This document shows positions 22,993 to 35,500 of a stretch of 64,000 nt of DNA, piece by piece. The stretch's first letter is position 1. Every line of letters begins with the position of its first letter. A program made the position numbers and the translations under genes. Source of the stretch: Volutella citrinella (taxonomy: Eukaryota; Ascomycota; Sordariomycetes; Hypocreales; Nectriaceae); the NCBI GenBank assembly GCA_034401135.1, contig JAWZSP010000006.1:3968001-4032000 (forward strand). The letters run 5' to 3'. The notes beneath the pieces are model-generated. The model had not been told where the DNA came from and ran no database searches. It worked only from the letters and a program-made list of their open reading frames with translations.

Positions 22993-24156
22993 ATGCGGTT
23001 CAGCAGCAGTATCTTGTCATTGCTTCTGCCCTTCACGGCAGCCCAGACCTTCAGCAACAAGGTCATCTTCGACCCACCTGAGAATTACAACGACCCTCAG
23101 GTGCTCTACGCCCGACCGCTGCAACTGAGTGATGGTTCCCTTCTCGCGACTTGGGAAAACTACTCTCCCGAGCCGCCGCTGGTGTACTTTCCCATTGTGA
23201 AGAGTACCGATGGTGGCCAGACGTGGGAGGAAATCGCCAAAGTACAAGATCTCGTGAATGGATGGGGTCTCCGGTACCAGCCCGAACTGTACCAACTTGA
23301 TCAAGCTATTGGTGATTTCGATGCTGGCACAGTCCTGCTCTCCGGAAGCAGCATTCCTACCAATCTGAGCAAAACGCAAATTGAGGTGTACGCAAGCCGT
23401 GATCAAGGATACACTTGGGAATTTGTCTCCCACGTCGCAGCAGGTGGCGAGGCCCGTCCGATCAACGGTCTGACTCCAGTGTGGGAGCCTTTCATTCTGT
23501 GAGCCTTCAAATACAGTGCAATAATTTCGCGTCTAATTCTTGCTAGCGTTCACAACAATGAACTTGTTCTGTACTACTCTGACCAGCGCGACAACGAGAC
23601 CCATGGACAGAAGCTTGTTCACCAGACTACAACAGATCTTCTCGAATGGTCCGATGTAGTTGATGATGTCAAGTACGAGGACTACGGGGCTCGCCCTGGT
23701 ATGCCAACCCTAGCAAAATTGCCCAATGGCAAATACATTTACGTCTACGAATACGGTGGGGAGCCATCCCGTGGAAGCTACTGGTTCCCAGTCTACTACC
23801 GTCTCTCTGAAGATCCCAGAGAAATTCTCGATAAGGAGCACATCCCTATCGTTGGTGGTGGAACGAGTCCTGAAGGCTCGCCGTATGTTACATGGAGCTC
23901 ATGGGGTGGCTGCAACGGCACCATTGTCGTGAGCGCCGGTGGCAATGCTGAGATCTTCACCAACCAGATGCTTGGAGACAAGGATCACTGGAAGAAGTGG
24001 AAGGTTCCTCAGCCAAGTGCGTATACTCGAGCGCTGCTGGTGCTTGAGGAAGACCCCGATCTGCTGCTCATCATTGGTGCTGGGAACCTGCCCCCAGGAA
24101 AGACCAACGAGGTGAGCTTGAGTGTTGTGCGTCTTTCAGAGACCATGAAGATGTAG
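22993..24156 (+). CDS. Secreted six-bladed propeller enzyme, GH93/sialidase-like
   Basis: Likely secreted glycosidase, probably an exo-arabinanase of glycoside hydrolase family 93; the family call is from overall pattern and should be treated as tentative. Exons 22993-23498 and 23547-24156 give 371 residues. Residues 1-18 form a signal peptide ending TAAQ. Two Asp-box repeats typical of sialidase-fold propellers are visible, STDGGQTWEE and SRDQGYTWEF. NDPQVLYARPLQLSDGSLLATWE is typical of the fold's first blade, and ARPGMPTLAKLPNGKYIYVYE recurs in GH93 proteins. Several NxS/T sites suggest N-glycosylation. The intron is 48 nt with a GTGAGC donor. It points to plant arabinan or other glycan use by the fungus. 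Confidence 0.8.
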
Positions 24157-24640
24157 ATGATCGGCGCAGGCTCGGGATCTAGTGGAAGCTGGTTAACTAC
24201 TGTCTGGGGCTGATTGTGGGCTGAGGTCCGGTTCGCGCTTCGACATGCCGAACAGCAAGAAACCGTCTGGTCTCGATCTCAGCATTGCGTGTGACCCTAG
24301 CCTAGAATGAGTGAATGGAATGATCGGCTACTTATTATGAGTCCAAGGACAACCGTTATTAAGCACATAGCCACATCGCGACGACCACGCACGTATGGTG
24401 GGGCTGGGAGATCCTTGCTGCTCGGTGTCGGCAAATAATAGCACTGGTGTTGGCGCGCGCGAAACAACTGGTCCAACTGGCTCCCCTGCAGCCAGCCGGC
24501 TTATGCGGTGCGCCTATGCTGGTCAAAGAGATCAGCAGAGACGACGGCGTTTGGGTCAAGTCTAACCATCGATACCATCAGCAAGACCGGCGCTTTCGTT
24601 GCATCATCTGGTTTCCTCGTTGCGCCGCCTCGCGGACTTC
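24157..24640. other. Intergenic before the HET gene
   Basis: 484 bp containing the GH93-like 3' end and the HET promoter. Frames of about 65-80 codons run into the HET gene in other phases and are not supported. Confidence 0.45.
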
Positions 24641-27001
24641 ATGATGACGACGGACAACGCCTTGTGCGAGAACTGCACAGATTTATTCACAAACAAATGG
24701 CGTCGCTTCTTGCTCGTTGGAAATCCCCGTGTGAGGAACATCTATGATTCTCGGTGGCGCCGCTTGAGGACCGCCATTTGGCACAATGAACTTTGTCTCG
24801 TCTACGCCGGTTCCAGAGCCGGCCTGAAGCCCGCCGAATGCTTTTTGTGTGCAGTTCTGAACAGTTTCTTTCTCGATTGCGAAGATCGCGGAGTAATTGG
24901 AAGTAAAGGCGTCAGCAGTGGGCTGGGCCGGAAAGCCTCGGGGCGATTTTCCTTCGCTGCATTCCTGCAACACTGGGCTAACTCCCGGATCTACAACGGA
25001 GACAAATTCAGACTCGTATTTGAATACAATGAATCGGCCAAGGCACTATCACAAGTCGTTACACTTCGATTTGGAAACTGGCCGGGCCTAGGGTTCAGCA
25101 TGTATGGCGACCATGGTGAGTTGCTCCCAGCTCCATAGAGTAGAGAGTAGCCGATTTAACATGCAAAAGACTCCCCTGCCGCCGACCTTACTACCCGGAG
25201 GCCAAGCCTCTGGGATACTTCCGCGGATGCAACCTTCAAGGCGATGAAAAAGTGGATATCGAGATGCGATCACGATCACGACTGCTTCGCTCCAGACCTA
25301 GATGCCAAGAGCCCAAGGTTCGTTCTGGATTTATCTGACCCATTGCTCGAGATGGACGCTAGACTTGTGGAATCTGCGAGCATATGGCCATTTCCTCAGT
25401 ATGCCACCCTGAGCTACTGCTGGGGCAACCCGGAGCTTCACCACCAGATCCAGACCCTCAAATCGAACGTTGACATGCACAAGGAACGGATCAGTTTTGA
25501 CAGTCTACCGAAGACGATCAGTGATGCCATCGTTTGCTGCCGGAGATTCGGCATCCGTTTTCTTTGGGTCGATGCGCTTTGCATAGTGCAGGATGATGAC
25601 GAGGCCAAGCTTGAGGAAATTGCTGCCATGGGTACCATATATGCTAACTCGTATCTCACTATTGCGGCTACATGTGCAAAAGGCTCAAGCGATGGCTTTC
25701 TGAATGCTCGAGAGAACCATTACTTTTCGACTCCATTTCCTTATTCCAAGCATGGCATGATGGATGTCAAATGGAATAACGCGGGAACAGGGCTGCTAAA
25801 GTCCAGCACCACCACGGTACTGAGGGATGGCAATAATTACAGGGTCAAGGACCTAGAAGCTTTGCATACCAGGGGCTGGACATTTCAAGAGGCGCTCCTG
25901 TCGAGAAGACTGCTAATATTCTCGATATTTCAACCATATTGGATCTGTCAAGGTTCGATGGACGCCGGCGGCGAGCCGTACGTCAACGAGTATCTGATTG
26001 CTGCGGAATTGGGGGATGTGCTGACCGTCTCCGCTGACGGAAAGCGGCTCAGAGGCTCCCAGGCGACTGTTGCGCTGGGCTATAACTGGCCATCCTTGGC
26101 GGAGAACTATTCAGCAAGAGTTCTCTCTTTTATTGGAGACAAACCACTAGCCATCCATGCAATACGGAGCTTGTATGAGCAAGAAGGCGAGACATCTGGA
26201 GCCTACATCTGTGGAGCCTGGTCAAGTAGGTTCACGACTGACCTTCTCTGGAGCACGGTCCGGCGCCACGGGAGGAACGACGAGTTCTTGGATCGTTTCA
26301 AGTCAGATTACCATCAAGGGAGGATCAAGAATTTGCCGACATGGTCATGGCTTTCCTTTGACGGGTCGGTGCGCTTTGAGGTGGTTTGGCATGCCTTCCA
26401 CTTGGGCAAGATTCAGACGGTTGAAGATGTTGCGAGCCGCATTCAAGTGACGAAAATACCATTGACGGATACTTTTGGTCGAATTGAGTCTGGCAATTTG
26501 ACAATTCGGGGGGCCCTCAAAAAGGTGCTCATTATCCCCATGAAAGGGTCAGGGTGGAAGAACCGGCCGCAACTCCGTTCGTGCTACGATGCAAGGCTTT
26601 GGGACTCGTCCAACGAAAGCTATGCGCATGAAACAACTGACGAGGTACTACTGGAAGCCAGAATAGGCGAGGCTGTCTTTGACGAGTACACGGAACCGCG
26701 GTCAAGTCGAGTCAGTGATGATATGTTTGACATTTCAGACGACCTTGGGGTGGCGCCCACGATGATGGATTGCCTGCTTGTCGCAACGGTCGGGGATAGG
26801 GCTGGCGAAAGAGTTTTCAGCACGGATTCTCATTTGTACAACTCTGGGGCTCAGGGAAGCGAGATTGCGTATGGGATCTTGTTGGAGGACGTGCCAGGCT
26901 CGAATGGGAACGAAAAGCGTCGTGTTGGTCTTTTTAGAGGAGACGAGGGATTCAGTGCCTACTTTGATGACGGGACAGAGAGCGTATTTGATCTTTTGTA
27001 A
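24641..27001 (+). CDS. HET-domain (heterokaryon incompatibility) protein
   Basis: Member of the fungal HET family, some of which trigger cell death when unlike strains fuse; many copies have no known role. Exons 24641-25115 and 25170-27001 give 768 residues. The join restores GDHDSPAAD across a 54-nt intron (GTGAGT donor, AAG acceptor), so the open frame starting at 25244 lacks the first 183 residues. The N-terminal region carries a CENC and a CFLC pair common in this family. The HET domain runs from about residue 236 (YATLSYCWGNP) through LPKTISDAIVCCRRFGIRFLWVD and LCIVQDD to YANSYLTIAA and GWTFQEALLSRRLLIF. The remaining C-terminal part, about residues 450-768, shows no recognisable domain. 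A second ATG lies 3 bp downstream. Confidence 0.92.
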
Positions 27002-27879
27002 CTAAAACACGGGTTGGATATTTTCCCGGATTGTTTGATGGGCAGATTGTCACCAAGCGCATGACGGCGCTTAACTTGAGCCCACTCTTCTCCTCCATCG
27101 TTCCCAACAATTAAGCAATTGGGCCGATTCGCGAATAGACTAGGGTCAATGAAGCGGGAACGATGCAGAACAAACTGAGATTTACACCAGTAACTGTCAC
27201 AGGGGCGCCTCGGCCTTGAAAGTCCTGGGCGGGCCGCACATGCCGCATTTCCCGACGCCGAGCTACGGACGACGGGATGCATGCGGGTCGTTGTGCAACG
27301 TGACGAGAATATTTCTAGGCAGTGGATCTTGGCCTGTAAGAAGCTAATTTGGGTCAGGGATAGGCACGGATGAATTGGAGTAGTGAATGGAGGCAAAGTT
27401 GTGATGTGAATAGTGAGAGGTCATATTGCTAATTGAGCAGGGCGATGACCGCCAGTTGCACAACAAATTCTCTCTTGTTCGGGGACACTAGTTTCAAGGA
27501 CTCGAAACTTTGCAAAACTTGCCGTCCTGGGAAGTACAGCATCAAAGGACCAACACCCATTCATTGCAAGCGTGGTGAGGTCACCCTCCCCAATCAAACC
27601 TTCCGCATTTGGCACCAGTGGACGCTCCCGCGCCGGCCGGCCACGATTTGTAAGATCCGACCCCGAAACCGGGGTAACTAATGATGACGTGAGAGACGGA
27701 TCTATCCCGGACGGAGGCTGAAGCCCGTGGGTCCTTTTGCTTCGGCAATTCACAGGTGTTGTCGCCCACACGGCTTGTCACACAAGGGCGCGCCCCCTCC
27801 GCCGACACAACGGGCATTTAACAACAGCCCTTGTCCGCGATGGCGCAAATAGTGGGTTCTCTTAGCTATTCAAATACCA
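27002..27879. other. Intergenic, no gene seen
   Basis: 878 bp between the HET stop and the MCT-type transporter. The frames here (up to 145 codons on the minus strand at 26959-27396) overlap the HET gene end and show no domain. Confidence 0.45.
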
Positions 27880-29323
27880 ATGGCTTTCCAAGAGACAGGA
27901 ATGGGTGAATTCACCAACACTGGACCGTTGCCGGATGCGAAAATGAAGATGGACTCCAAGGGACCAGAGTTGGGGCGTTTGGAGGAGGACATTGAAACAG
28001 CGTCAACGTTGAACCCCGACACAAATCTTGAGGAGGGAAACACAGCCGTCACATCTCTAAGCAAAGACCCAGGACCGCCTCCAGACGGCGGCTTGCAGGC
28101 CTGGCTCCAGGTGGTAGCTGGGCATCTCGTCGTCTTCAACTCGTGGGGCTACACCATCAGTTACGGTATCTTCCAGCCCTACTACGAGGAACACATGTCG
28201 CTCCCGCCCTCGACCGTCTCGTGGGTCGGCAGCCTCCAGATTGCCCTCATCTTCTCGGTCGGCGCCTTCTCCGGCCGGGCATTCGACGCGGGATACCTGC
28301 GGCACGCCCTCGTCGTCGGCCTGTTCATGCAGCTGCTGGGCATCTTCATGACCAGCATCGCCACCGAGTACTGGCACGTGGTGCTCGCGCAAGGGCTCTG
28401 CCAGGGGCTGGGCAACGGTATCGCGTTTACGCCGACCGTGGCCAACATGTCGACCTACTTTAGCCGCAAGCGCGTCATTGCCATCTCGTTGGCGGCCTGT
28501 GGAGGTACGACCGGCGGCATGGTGTTTCCGCTCATCGCCCAGCAGCTGCTCCCCAAGATCGGGTTCCAATGGACGGTGAGGGTCATGGGCCTGGTGGTCC
28601 TTGTCATGTCGGTGATAATTGTCAGTCTTGCGAAGACGAGGCTGCCACCAAGAAAGGCAGGGCCGTTGATTGAACTGGCCGCGTTCAAGGAGCCGACCTA
28701 TACGTTATTCGTCATCAGTATGTTCTTTACCATGTGGGCGACCCATTACGCATACTACTACGTGAGTATCTCGTGTTTCCTCTGCCTTAGAAAGATATTG
28801 ACTGTAGCAAATCCAGGCTCGCACCTATGCTCTCCATGTTCTGGATGCACCAGCAGCCGACTCGTTCAACATCCTCCTCGTCATCAACGCGGTAGGAATC
28901 CCGGGCCGGATGGTGCCCGCATACCTCGCCGACCGCTACTTCGGCGCCATAAACATCTTCATTCCCACGATACTGTGCGCCTCACTCTGCATCTTCCTCT
29001 GGGCAAAGGTCGACACGCTGGGGGGCGACTATGCCTGGACCGTCTTCTTTGGCTACTTTGGCGCTGGCATCCAGAGCCTGTACCCGGCCACGTCGGCAGG
29101 CCTGTCGACTGACCTGAGTAAGAACGGGACAAGAATCGGCATGGTTTTTACCATTACTAGTATCGCATCGCTCACTGGCCCACCGCTGGCGGGCAAGCTG
29201 ATCCAGCTCATGGATGGCAACTATTTGGCTGCTCAGATGTGGGGAGGAGCCTGTCTCTTGCTCGGCGCGGCTGTATTGGCCGGGGTCAAAGTGGTAAGCA
29301 GTTCGAAAACGACTGGGAAATGA
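27880..29323 (+). CDS. MFS transporter, monocarboxylate-transporter (MCT) type
   Basis: Predicted plasma-membrane transporter of the fungal MCT-like group, about 462-465 residues; the substrate is unknown (the group includes monocarboxylate, riboflavin and metabolite carriers). Exon 1 is 27880-28761. Exon 2 ends at 29323 and begins either at 28817 (CAG acceptor) or 28808 (TAG acceptor); both keep phase and differ by three residues. The signature PPPDGGLQAWLQVVAGHLV follows an acidic, cytoplasmic N-terminus of about 70 residues. Further family features are NSWGYTISYGIFQPYYEE, LCQGLGNGIAFTPTV, STYFSRKRVIAISLAACGG and GIPGRMVPAYLADRYFG between helices 7 and 8. Donor GTGAGT. It follows the HET gene on the same strand but shares no obvious promoter with it. 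Confidence 0.91.
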
Positions 29324-29559
29324 GGCACGAGAAGCCGTGGAAAATTAGAAGTAGAATAATGGTGAATGGAAATAAAATACCATAAGAATGCTGGAAGACT
29401 GCCTGGTGTAAGCTGATTTGGTGCCGCTGGCTCCCCACCGCCCAGGTACCCCAGCCTAGCTTGTCCGCTGGGGCCATGACAGTTGCGAAAATTCCACGCC
29501 AACACCCAGCACCGTCATCGTCAGAGTGGCCACGACCTGCCATCGACAACTCCCCAAGC

Positions 29560-30911
29560 ATGTTGTCGCCCGCATGGACCTGCCTCCGATGCAGTCGTGC
29601 GCTGGCCCGCTCCTCGGCGCGCCAATTCGCTCGTTATGCCTCTACTGGTTCGTCAACCGACCACCATTGCTCGTCTTTATCGAATCCTGACATGTCGCTC
29701 TAGATGCCGCCTCCCTCCTTGCACCGGCCCTGCTCCAGCGCGCCCAATCGATGACGGCCGAACACGACGAACTCCAGAAGATACTAAACTCCTCGTTCGA
29801 CTCGGTCAAGGCCAAGCGCGCCGGCGAGCTGTCCCGAGTAGCCACGGCGCTCAAGGCGTGGGAGGAATCGCAGGCGTCGGTCGCGGAGCTGACCTCGATG
29901 CTCGACGACCCCGATCAAGACCCCGATCTCGCCTCAATCGCACGAGATGAGCTCGAGACAGAGACCGGAAAGCTCGAGTCCCTCGCCAGGAACCTCTCGG
30001 CCAGTCTTACGCCCCGCCACCCCTTCGCCGACTTCCCCTGCATGATCGAGTTCCGGCCGGGCCCCGGTGGCCTCGAGGGACGATATTTCACAGACACGCT
30101 TTTCAAAATGTACAAGGGGCTCTGCGTGCGGCGAGGCTACCGACACACCGTCATGAAGTACGAGTTCGCCGACACAGCAGGCGACAACACGTCGTCCGAG
30201 GGCGAGAACCCGCTGCAGGAAGCCATCCTCGAGGTCCAGGACGAGGGCGCCTACGACATTTTCCGCAGCGAGGCCGGCATGCACCGCGTGCAACGCATCC
30301 CCGACACGGAGAGCAAAGGCCGCGTGCACACGAGCGCCGTGGCCGTCTGGGTGCTGCCCTCGTTCCCCGAGGCCGGCAGCGCCGCCGAGGCCAGCTTCGA
30401 CGACCCGGACAGCGACTTCTACGTGAACCCGGCCGAGGTGCGCATCGAGACGATGCGTGCCCGCGGCGCCGGCGGCCAGCACGTCAACAAGACCGAGTCG
30501 GCCATCCGCATGACGCACACCCCGACCGGCACCGTCGTGTCCATGCAGGACCACCGCTCGCAGCAGCGCAACCGCGAGGACGCCTGGAAGATGCTGCGCT
30601 CCCGCATCGCCGACCAGCGCCGCGAGCAGCGCGAGGAGGAGGCTGCCCGCCTGCGGAGCAGCGTCCTCTCCCAGACGCAAATCACCCGCGGCGACAAGAT
30701 TCGCACGTACAACTACAACCAGGACCGCTGCACAGACCACCGCGCCAACCTTGACGTGCACAATCTGCCCGGCGTCCTCGAGGGCGGCGAGGTGCTGGAC
30801 CGCATCATGGACGGCGCGCGCGAGTGGCTCGTGGGCAAGGACATCCAGCTGATGATGGCCGAGGAGGAGGCCAAGGGGCAGCAGCAGCCCGCAAAGGGCA
30901 AGAAGAAGTAA
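29560..30911 (+). CDS. MRF1: Mitochondrial peptide chain release factor 1
   Basis: Class I release factor that ends mitochondrial translation at UAA and UAG and triggers peptide release. Exons 29560-29647 and 29704-30911 give 431 residues. The first exon encodes an Arg/Ser-rich mitochondrial presequence (CLRCSRALARSSARQFARYAS) and is joined by a 56-nt intron with a CTGAC branch site, so the open frame starting at 29751 is missing 45 residues. The catalytic GGQ is at about 286-288 in RARGAGGQHVNKTESA. Upstream are EFRPGPGGLEG and GMHRVQRIPDTESKGRVHTS, both typical of RF1. A Lys-rich tail follows. A 337-codon frame on the opposite strand is a shadow of the G/C-rich third positions. Confidence 0.96.
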
Positions 30912-31238
30912 AAACGGACAGGGACACGGACAACGACTGGACGTCATGATGAGATATTACAGTGTATTACAGTGTAAAAGTAGCTTGTGTGTATGTGTAA
31001 ACACCCCTTTGTACAATAGAGAAGCATCATCAGCAGAGCTGTCATGGTGTCCATGAGTAGGGATCTTGTCCTTTTTCCCCCATCATTAAAACGCCCTCGG
31101 GGATGCTGTCCTCCCGAGCCCCAAAAAGAAACAACCGCCCAATCAAGAATGTGTATGCTGTCGCCGATAGTCATGTCTTGCCACTTTGGAACCGAAGCCA
31201 AAAACGCCATCCCATGTCGTCAATAAATTGCCCTTCCT
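30912..31238. other. Convergent intergenic region
   Basis: 327 bp between the stops of MRF1 and the unknown gene on the other strand. Presumed to hold both 3' ends; nothing else seen. Confidence 0.45.
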
Positions 31239-32570
31239 TCACATCAGACCACCCAGGACGACCTTGCCGATGCTGGCCACCTCGCCCTTGATGTGGCTGC
31301 GGCTCTGGTCCTCAAATTCGCGGACAATGTTCTGCACAACGAGCTTTCGAATCTTGGAGTCGGCCTTGGCGAACAATTCATGCACTGGCGCTGTGCATTC
31401 GCGCGCCGAGGGTACCAGGCTCAGGAACCGCGTATATATGTCAATCAAGACGTCACACAGCGTGGAGAATGTCTCAAAGTAGTCTGGGTCGAACGGTAGC
31501 GATGGCGTTAGTAGATATGTGTACTCCTCGCCGGGAAGGAGGTCTGTCTCAGACGCGGCAAAGTTCATTAGAGCGGGGGCCGGACCGCCAGCAGCAGGCA
31601 CGGGACCCGACTCCTCCATGAGGCCATGCATTTCGGTTGCAGAGGTGGAGCGTCGCGACCTGCCGCCTGGACGACGGAACATGCTCGGCAGGCGAGCGCG
31701 GGTTAGGGAGGTCCCGGAAGTGGCCTCGCCGTGTAGTTGCTGGAAGTTGTCAAACTCGGAGAGTAGGGCATTGAGGCTGCGTAGGAACTCGACTGGCGTG
31801 GAGGAGTAGAGGTCGACGATGGTGGGCAAGGATAGGCCCAAGAGGAGGAAGTTGGTAGCCTTGCGACCCAACTTTTGAGGGTTATAGTAGGGCATTCGAT
31901 TCAGGTCGGGCTTGTCAAAGAGAAATGTGTTGAACCAGTACATTCGGCTCTCGTGGCTAGTAGTTCATCATTTGTTAGCTGAGGATTGCGCCGAGCGGAT
32001 CTCCGGGGCTCGTGGGACCACAAAGAGAAGGGGATTGAAGACGTACGCCTTGCGCAAGTAGTCGAGGGTAGAAATGCGCTTGTTCGCAGTGTCTGTTACT
32101 TGCTGGTGCGCGAGGCTGGCTTCGGAAAGCTGCCAGAGGCCAGTCGTGCTGCTGACCGACCCCACAGGAACACCACCTGAGGTGGTATGTGTGAGATGGG
32201 ATGTCGAGCCCGTGGCACTGCGGCTCAACATGGCGGCGCTGGGATCCGCAGGCGAAGCGGCGGCAGCTTCTATTTCGGCCCGGGGCACGATCTTGGCTGC
32301 GGCGGCGAGGGCGTACTCTGGCAGGGCTGGGGGCGCAGTCGCGTCAGTGACAAAGGCATTGGGCCCGTTGCCAAAGGAGCTGCCGCGGCGGCGAGAGCCA
32401 GAGAGGGACGACTTGCGGGAGAACGACGGCTTGCGGTCTTTGGCAGGCGGAACGGGGGCTAGCGGATCGATGCCGTCGCGGGTGGTCGGGCGGGAGATGG
32501 CGGCGGACGACGACGAAAACATAGATGTCGAGAACATGGGCGTCGACCCAGAGTTTGGCGTTTTGGCCAT
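31239..32570 (-). CDS. Conserved-looking fungal protein of unknown function
   Basis: I do not recognise the family. Exons 32047-32570 and 31239-31956 give 413 residues with a 90-nt intron (GTACGT donor, CTAG acceptor) and correct phase, joining DYLRKA to HESRMYWFNT. The first 170 or so residues are low-complexity, rich in Ser, Pro, Ala and Arg, and likely disordered. The second half looks folded and mainly helical: YWFNTFLFDKPDLNRM, then LLLGLSLPTIVDLYSSTP, a helix SLNALLSEFDNFQQL, a basic loop RRPGGRSRRSTS, and a C-terminal block KIRKLVVQNIVREFED with SIGKVVLGGLM at the end. No signal peptide or obvious membrane helix is seen. Gene structure is well supported, function is not. Confidence 0.82.
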
Positions 32571-35500
32571 GACTGCTTGCGGCGGGCGGGCGCGCGCCCA
32601 GGGGCTGCGTTCCTTCTAATAAGGGTAGGCGAAGAGGGAAGGATTCGCGCGTGAGTGCGTGTGTGTGTGTGTGTGTGCCGCTGATGCGCGGGGGGCCGAA
32701 CGGATGCGGATTGGCTTTGTGGGTTAGGGGTGCGGATCACGAGAGGCACGTTCCGCTTGTGGTTGGCCTGGCCGAACTGTAGGGCAGCAAGTGCTGACAG
32801 GCGTGAGGCTCTAGACGCGGCACTGGCGGCTCTGGGACGCTGGTGCAGGCGAGGAGCAAGGTGCTGGGGTCGAACGTCGACGTCGACGACTCATTGGCGA
32901 TGTGCTGGGGCGCGCGAGGTGTGTCGAGTCGATGGTGTTTCATGCTATGCCCTTAGTCCCGAGAAAGGGGACGGACCGCAGACCGACAAGACCGAAAAAA
33001 AGGGACATGGGCGGCAAGTTCGTTCTGGGCGACACTACGCCCGACGACGACCACCCGCAGTAGCAGCCACAAGTGGGTGCAGCAGCTCTCCCCCCTAATA
33101 AGGGACGGGACTGAGGGGTGCCCAGGCGGCCTATGGCGGGCTGACTGCCCTGAATTGACACTGAGGCTTGCGCTGGTTGGCTGGCGACGCTGCCCCGCCG
33201 CTGCAGGTCCAGCATCCTGGAGCAAGGAGGGGTAATTAATCAGTGCCAGCGGCTTCCATCCTTGGGTCAGTTAGCCATTTGACCTTAATGTTCACAAGTG
33301 CTGGAGCTTACTCTCAGACGACAAACCCAGGCAAGCTCTGGAGGTCTTAGAGGGCTCCTGGCAAGTCCCATAGCACCACTGGTGGGCGGGCCGACTGTGC
33401 TCTGTCGTTGTGCTGAAGCTCAGATGGTGGAGTGACTTCAGGGACATGACTGCCGTCCGCGCTAACCCATATTCATCAATTCTGGGTCAAGCGTTCCTTC
33501 CACTTCCAGTCCATCAACGACAGATGACATGCAATACCAAAAAAGATGGTCTCCAACTTCAACGTCACAACCCAGCCTCATCAGAAGAAGACCACCCGGG
33601 CAATCAAGAAACCCCTTTCTAGGCTCTCGCAAGTGCGCAGACGAGCAGGCCCAAAACCTCCACAGCCACCCAACACGTCGTGCGTCTTTTCGTTTGCTCT
33701 CCTGCTTGGCAGCATCACTTGCCGCCCCAACTCCCTACGCCAACGCCTACCCTCGGCTCTCCGACTATGGCAGACTGCACCAACGCTCGCGGCAGCTTCC
33801 CGCCGGATCTGTTAGCCGTGTCCAGCCCTGGCCGCTCACAGTCTGGGCAGAACCCATTCATACTGGCTAGTCACTCACGCTGTTGTGTAACTGGTCTCTA
33901 ACCACATCCTCGAGCGAACACCGAGTCGACCACGTCTCACCATCTGCGAGAAGGGTTACTCAGTAGCCCTGGTAGGCGGCGATTAGCGGACACTGGGCCA
34001 TCGTGGCCTGCCCGGCGTCTAAACCCAAACCTGGAAGCTGGTTCGGCTGTCTGCTCGTGCCCCCGACCCTTGCCGGCGATCATGCCCTTTCTCCCGCCGC
34101 CATCTGCCTTAGATCGTCCGAATCTAAGTTGCGGGAACTTGTCGGCGACCACCACCCACGAGCAGCCCCTTTCGGTTGCTGAGTGGACCCCCGACGTTGT
34201 CCAACATGGGAGTGGCTTCCTGTTAGGGTACGATGCGAGCGCAAGTCTGGCTCACCCTGTGTTCCCCCTCGCCAATGATGGGTTTTAATCCGCTCTCAAG
34301 CGCCACCACCTGTATCTCTGTCTTTCTGGCCCTACCCTTCAGAAACCTGACCATCGAGTGCGCCCGTCAGCGACGAGGATGCTAGCGCACGCCGTTCGAG
34401 GCCCCCAAAGCTGCTATCCGCTCCTCGCCCCGTGTTCATATTGCCTTGGCCTTACCTTTGCCAACGCTATATCTGTGCTCAAACAACCATGCATGCTGCA
34501 GGCCTAAGACATCGTTTCAGCATATGTACTAGATTCAGCATTCGCTCGCTATGCCTAGCCATGATTGGTTCTCTGTGACGCCGAGCCCAGCCAACACTAG
34601 CGACGAATTATACAACGCGAATCGGCCCCATCTCCTTCTGGATGGAAGAAGCCCTTTTTTGACAAAAATCCGTTTGGTATCATGGGCTGTGTTCCCCGTG
34701 CCACGCTGGCACCAGCCTTGACCTTCTTCTGTGCTTCCTTTTCCGGCCTGGTTGAACATCAGGTATGTCCATCATCTCCGAACGGGGCCTTTTCATAGCC
34801 AAAATGTCAAAGAGATGTGACACTGAACACCCTGTGTGTGTGTGCGCCAGCAGAAAGACCGAGCATACAAGGCAGAAGGGTGGCGGTAAGCTGAGTGCGG
34901 GAAGCGGCAGAGCGCCAAGCAAGAACCACGAGGCATCGTGGCCTACTTGATGAGGTCGTCAAGCGTGCCAAGATACTAGCGAGGAACCTGGCAACATCGC
35001 CTTGGCAGAGAGCTCCCCGCACATGGCATTGCGCCGGGTCAATACATGGGCTTCACGTTTGCTGGTGGCGACCTCCTCCCAATACGATAAGTGGCGCTGA
35101 TCCCTACCCACTGTCAATGCATTTCCGCCGGACACAGATACCACAGGAACGTCTTCTTCACGCCTTCTTGGATGGGAGCAGCCCAATCGTGGCGGATTGC
35201 AGCGGTGTACAGTCGGCTATCGGCAGGCCCAGGCCCCGTCCAATGCTGAAATGACAGGACGGCCCCCAGCATCCTCTCGGGTTGCTGCTTGGCTTAATTT
35301 TCCGCCCCCGGGACGCCGCAGACACTGTAAAGCAACGGTTGCATGGCTACCGAGCTAGGCTGGCGACAACGAGATGGGCTGGCCCTGCAGCCCGTGCTCG
35401 ACGGATCGGATCGAACCCGTCCAAGATCGGGGCTAGGACCTCTTTGATACGCGGGATCTCGTCAGGCCCGTTTCACCTCTCAGTGCGCTCCCGTGTCTGA

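Noticed and set aside
29934..30947. 337-codon frame on the minus strand
   Set aside because: Antisense shadow of mitochondrial release factor 1, whose GGQ motif and presequence are clear on the other strand.
35390..35470. Possible tRNA around ggatcgaacccgtcc
   Set aside because: The T-loop-like sequence has no matching acceptor, D or anticodon arms on either strand.
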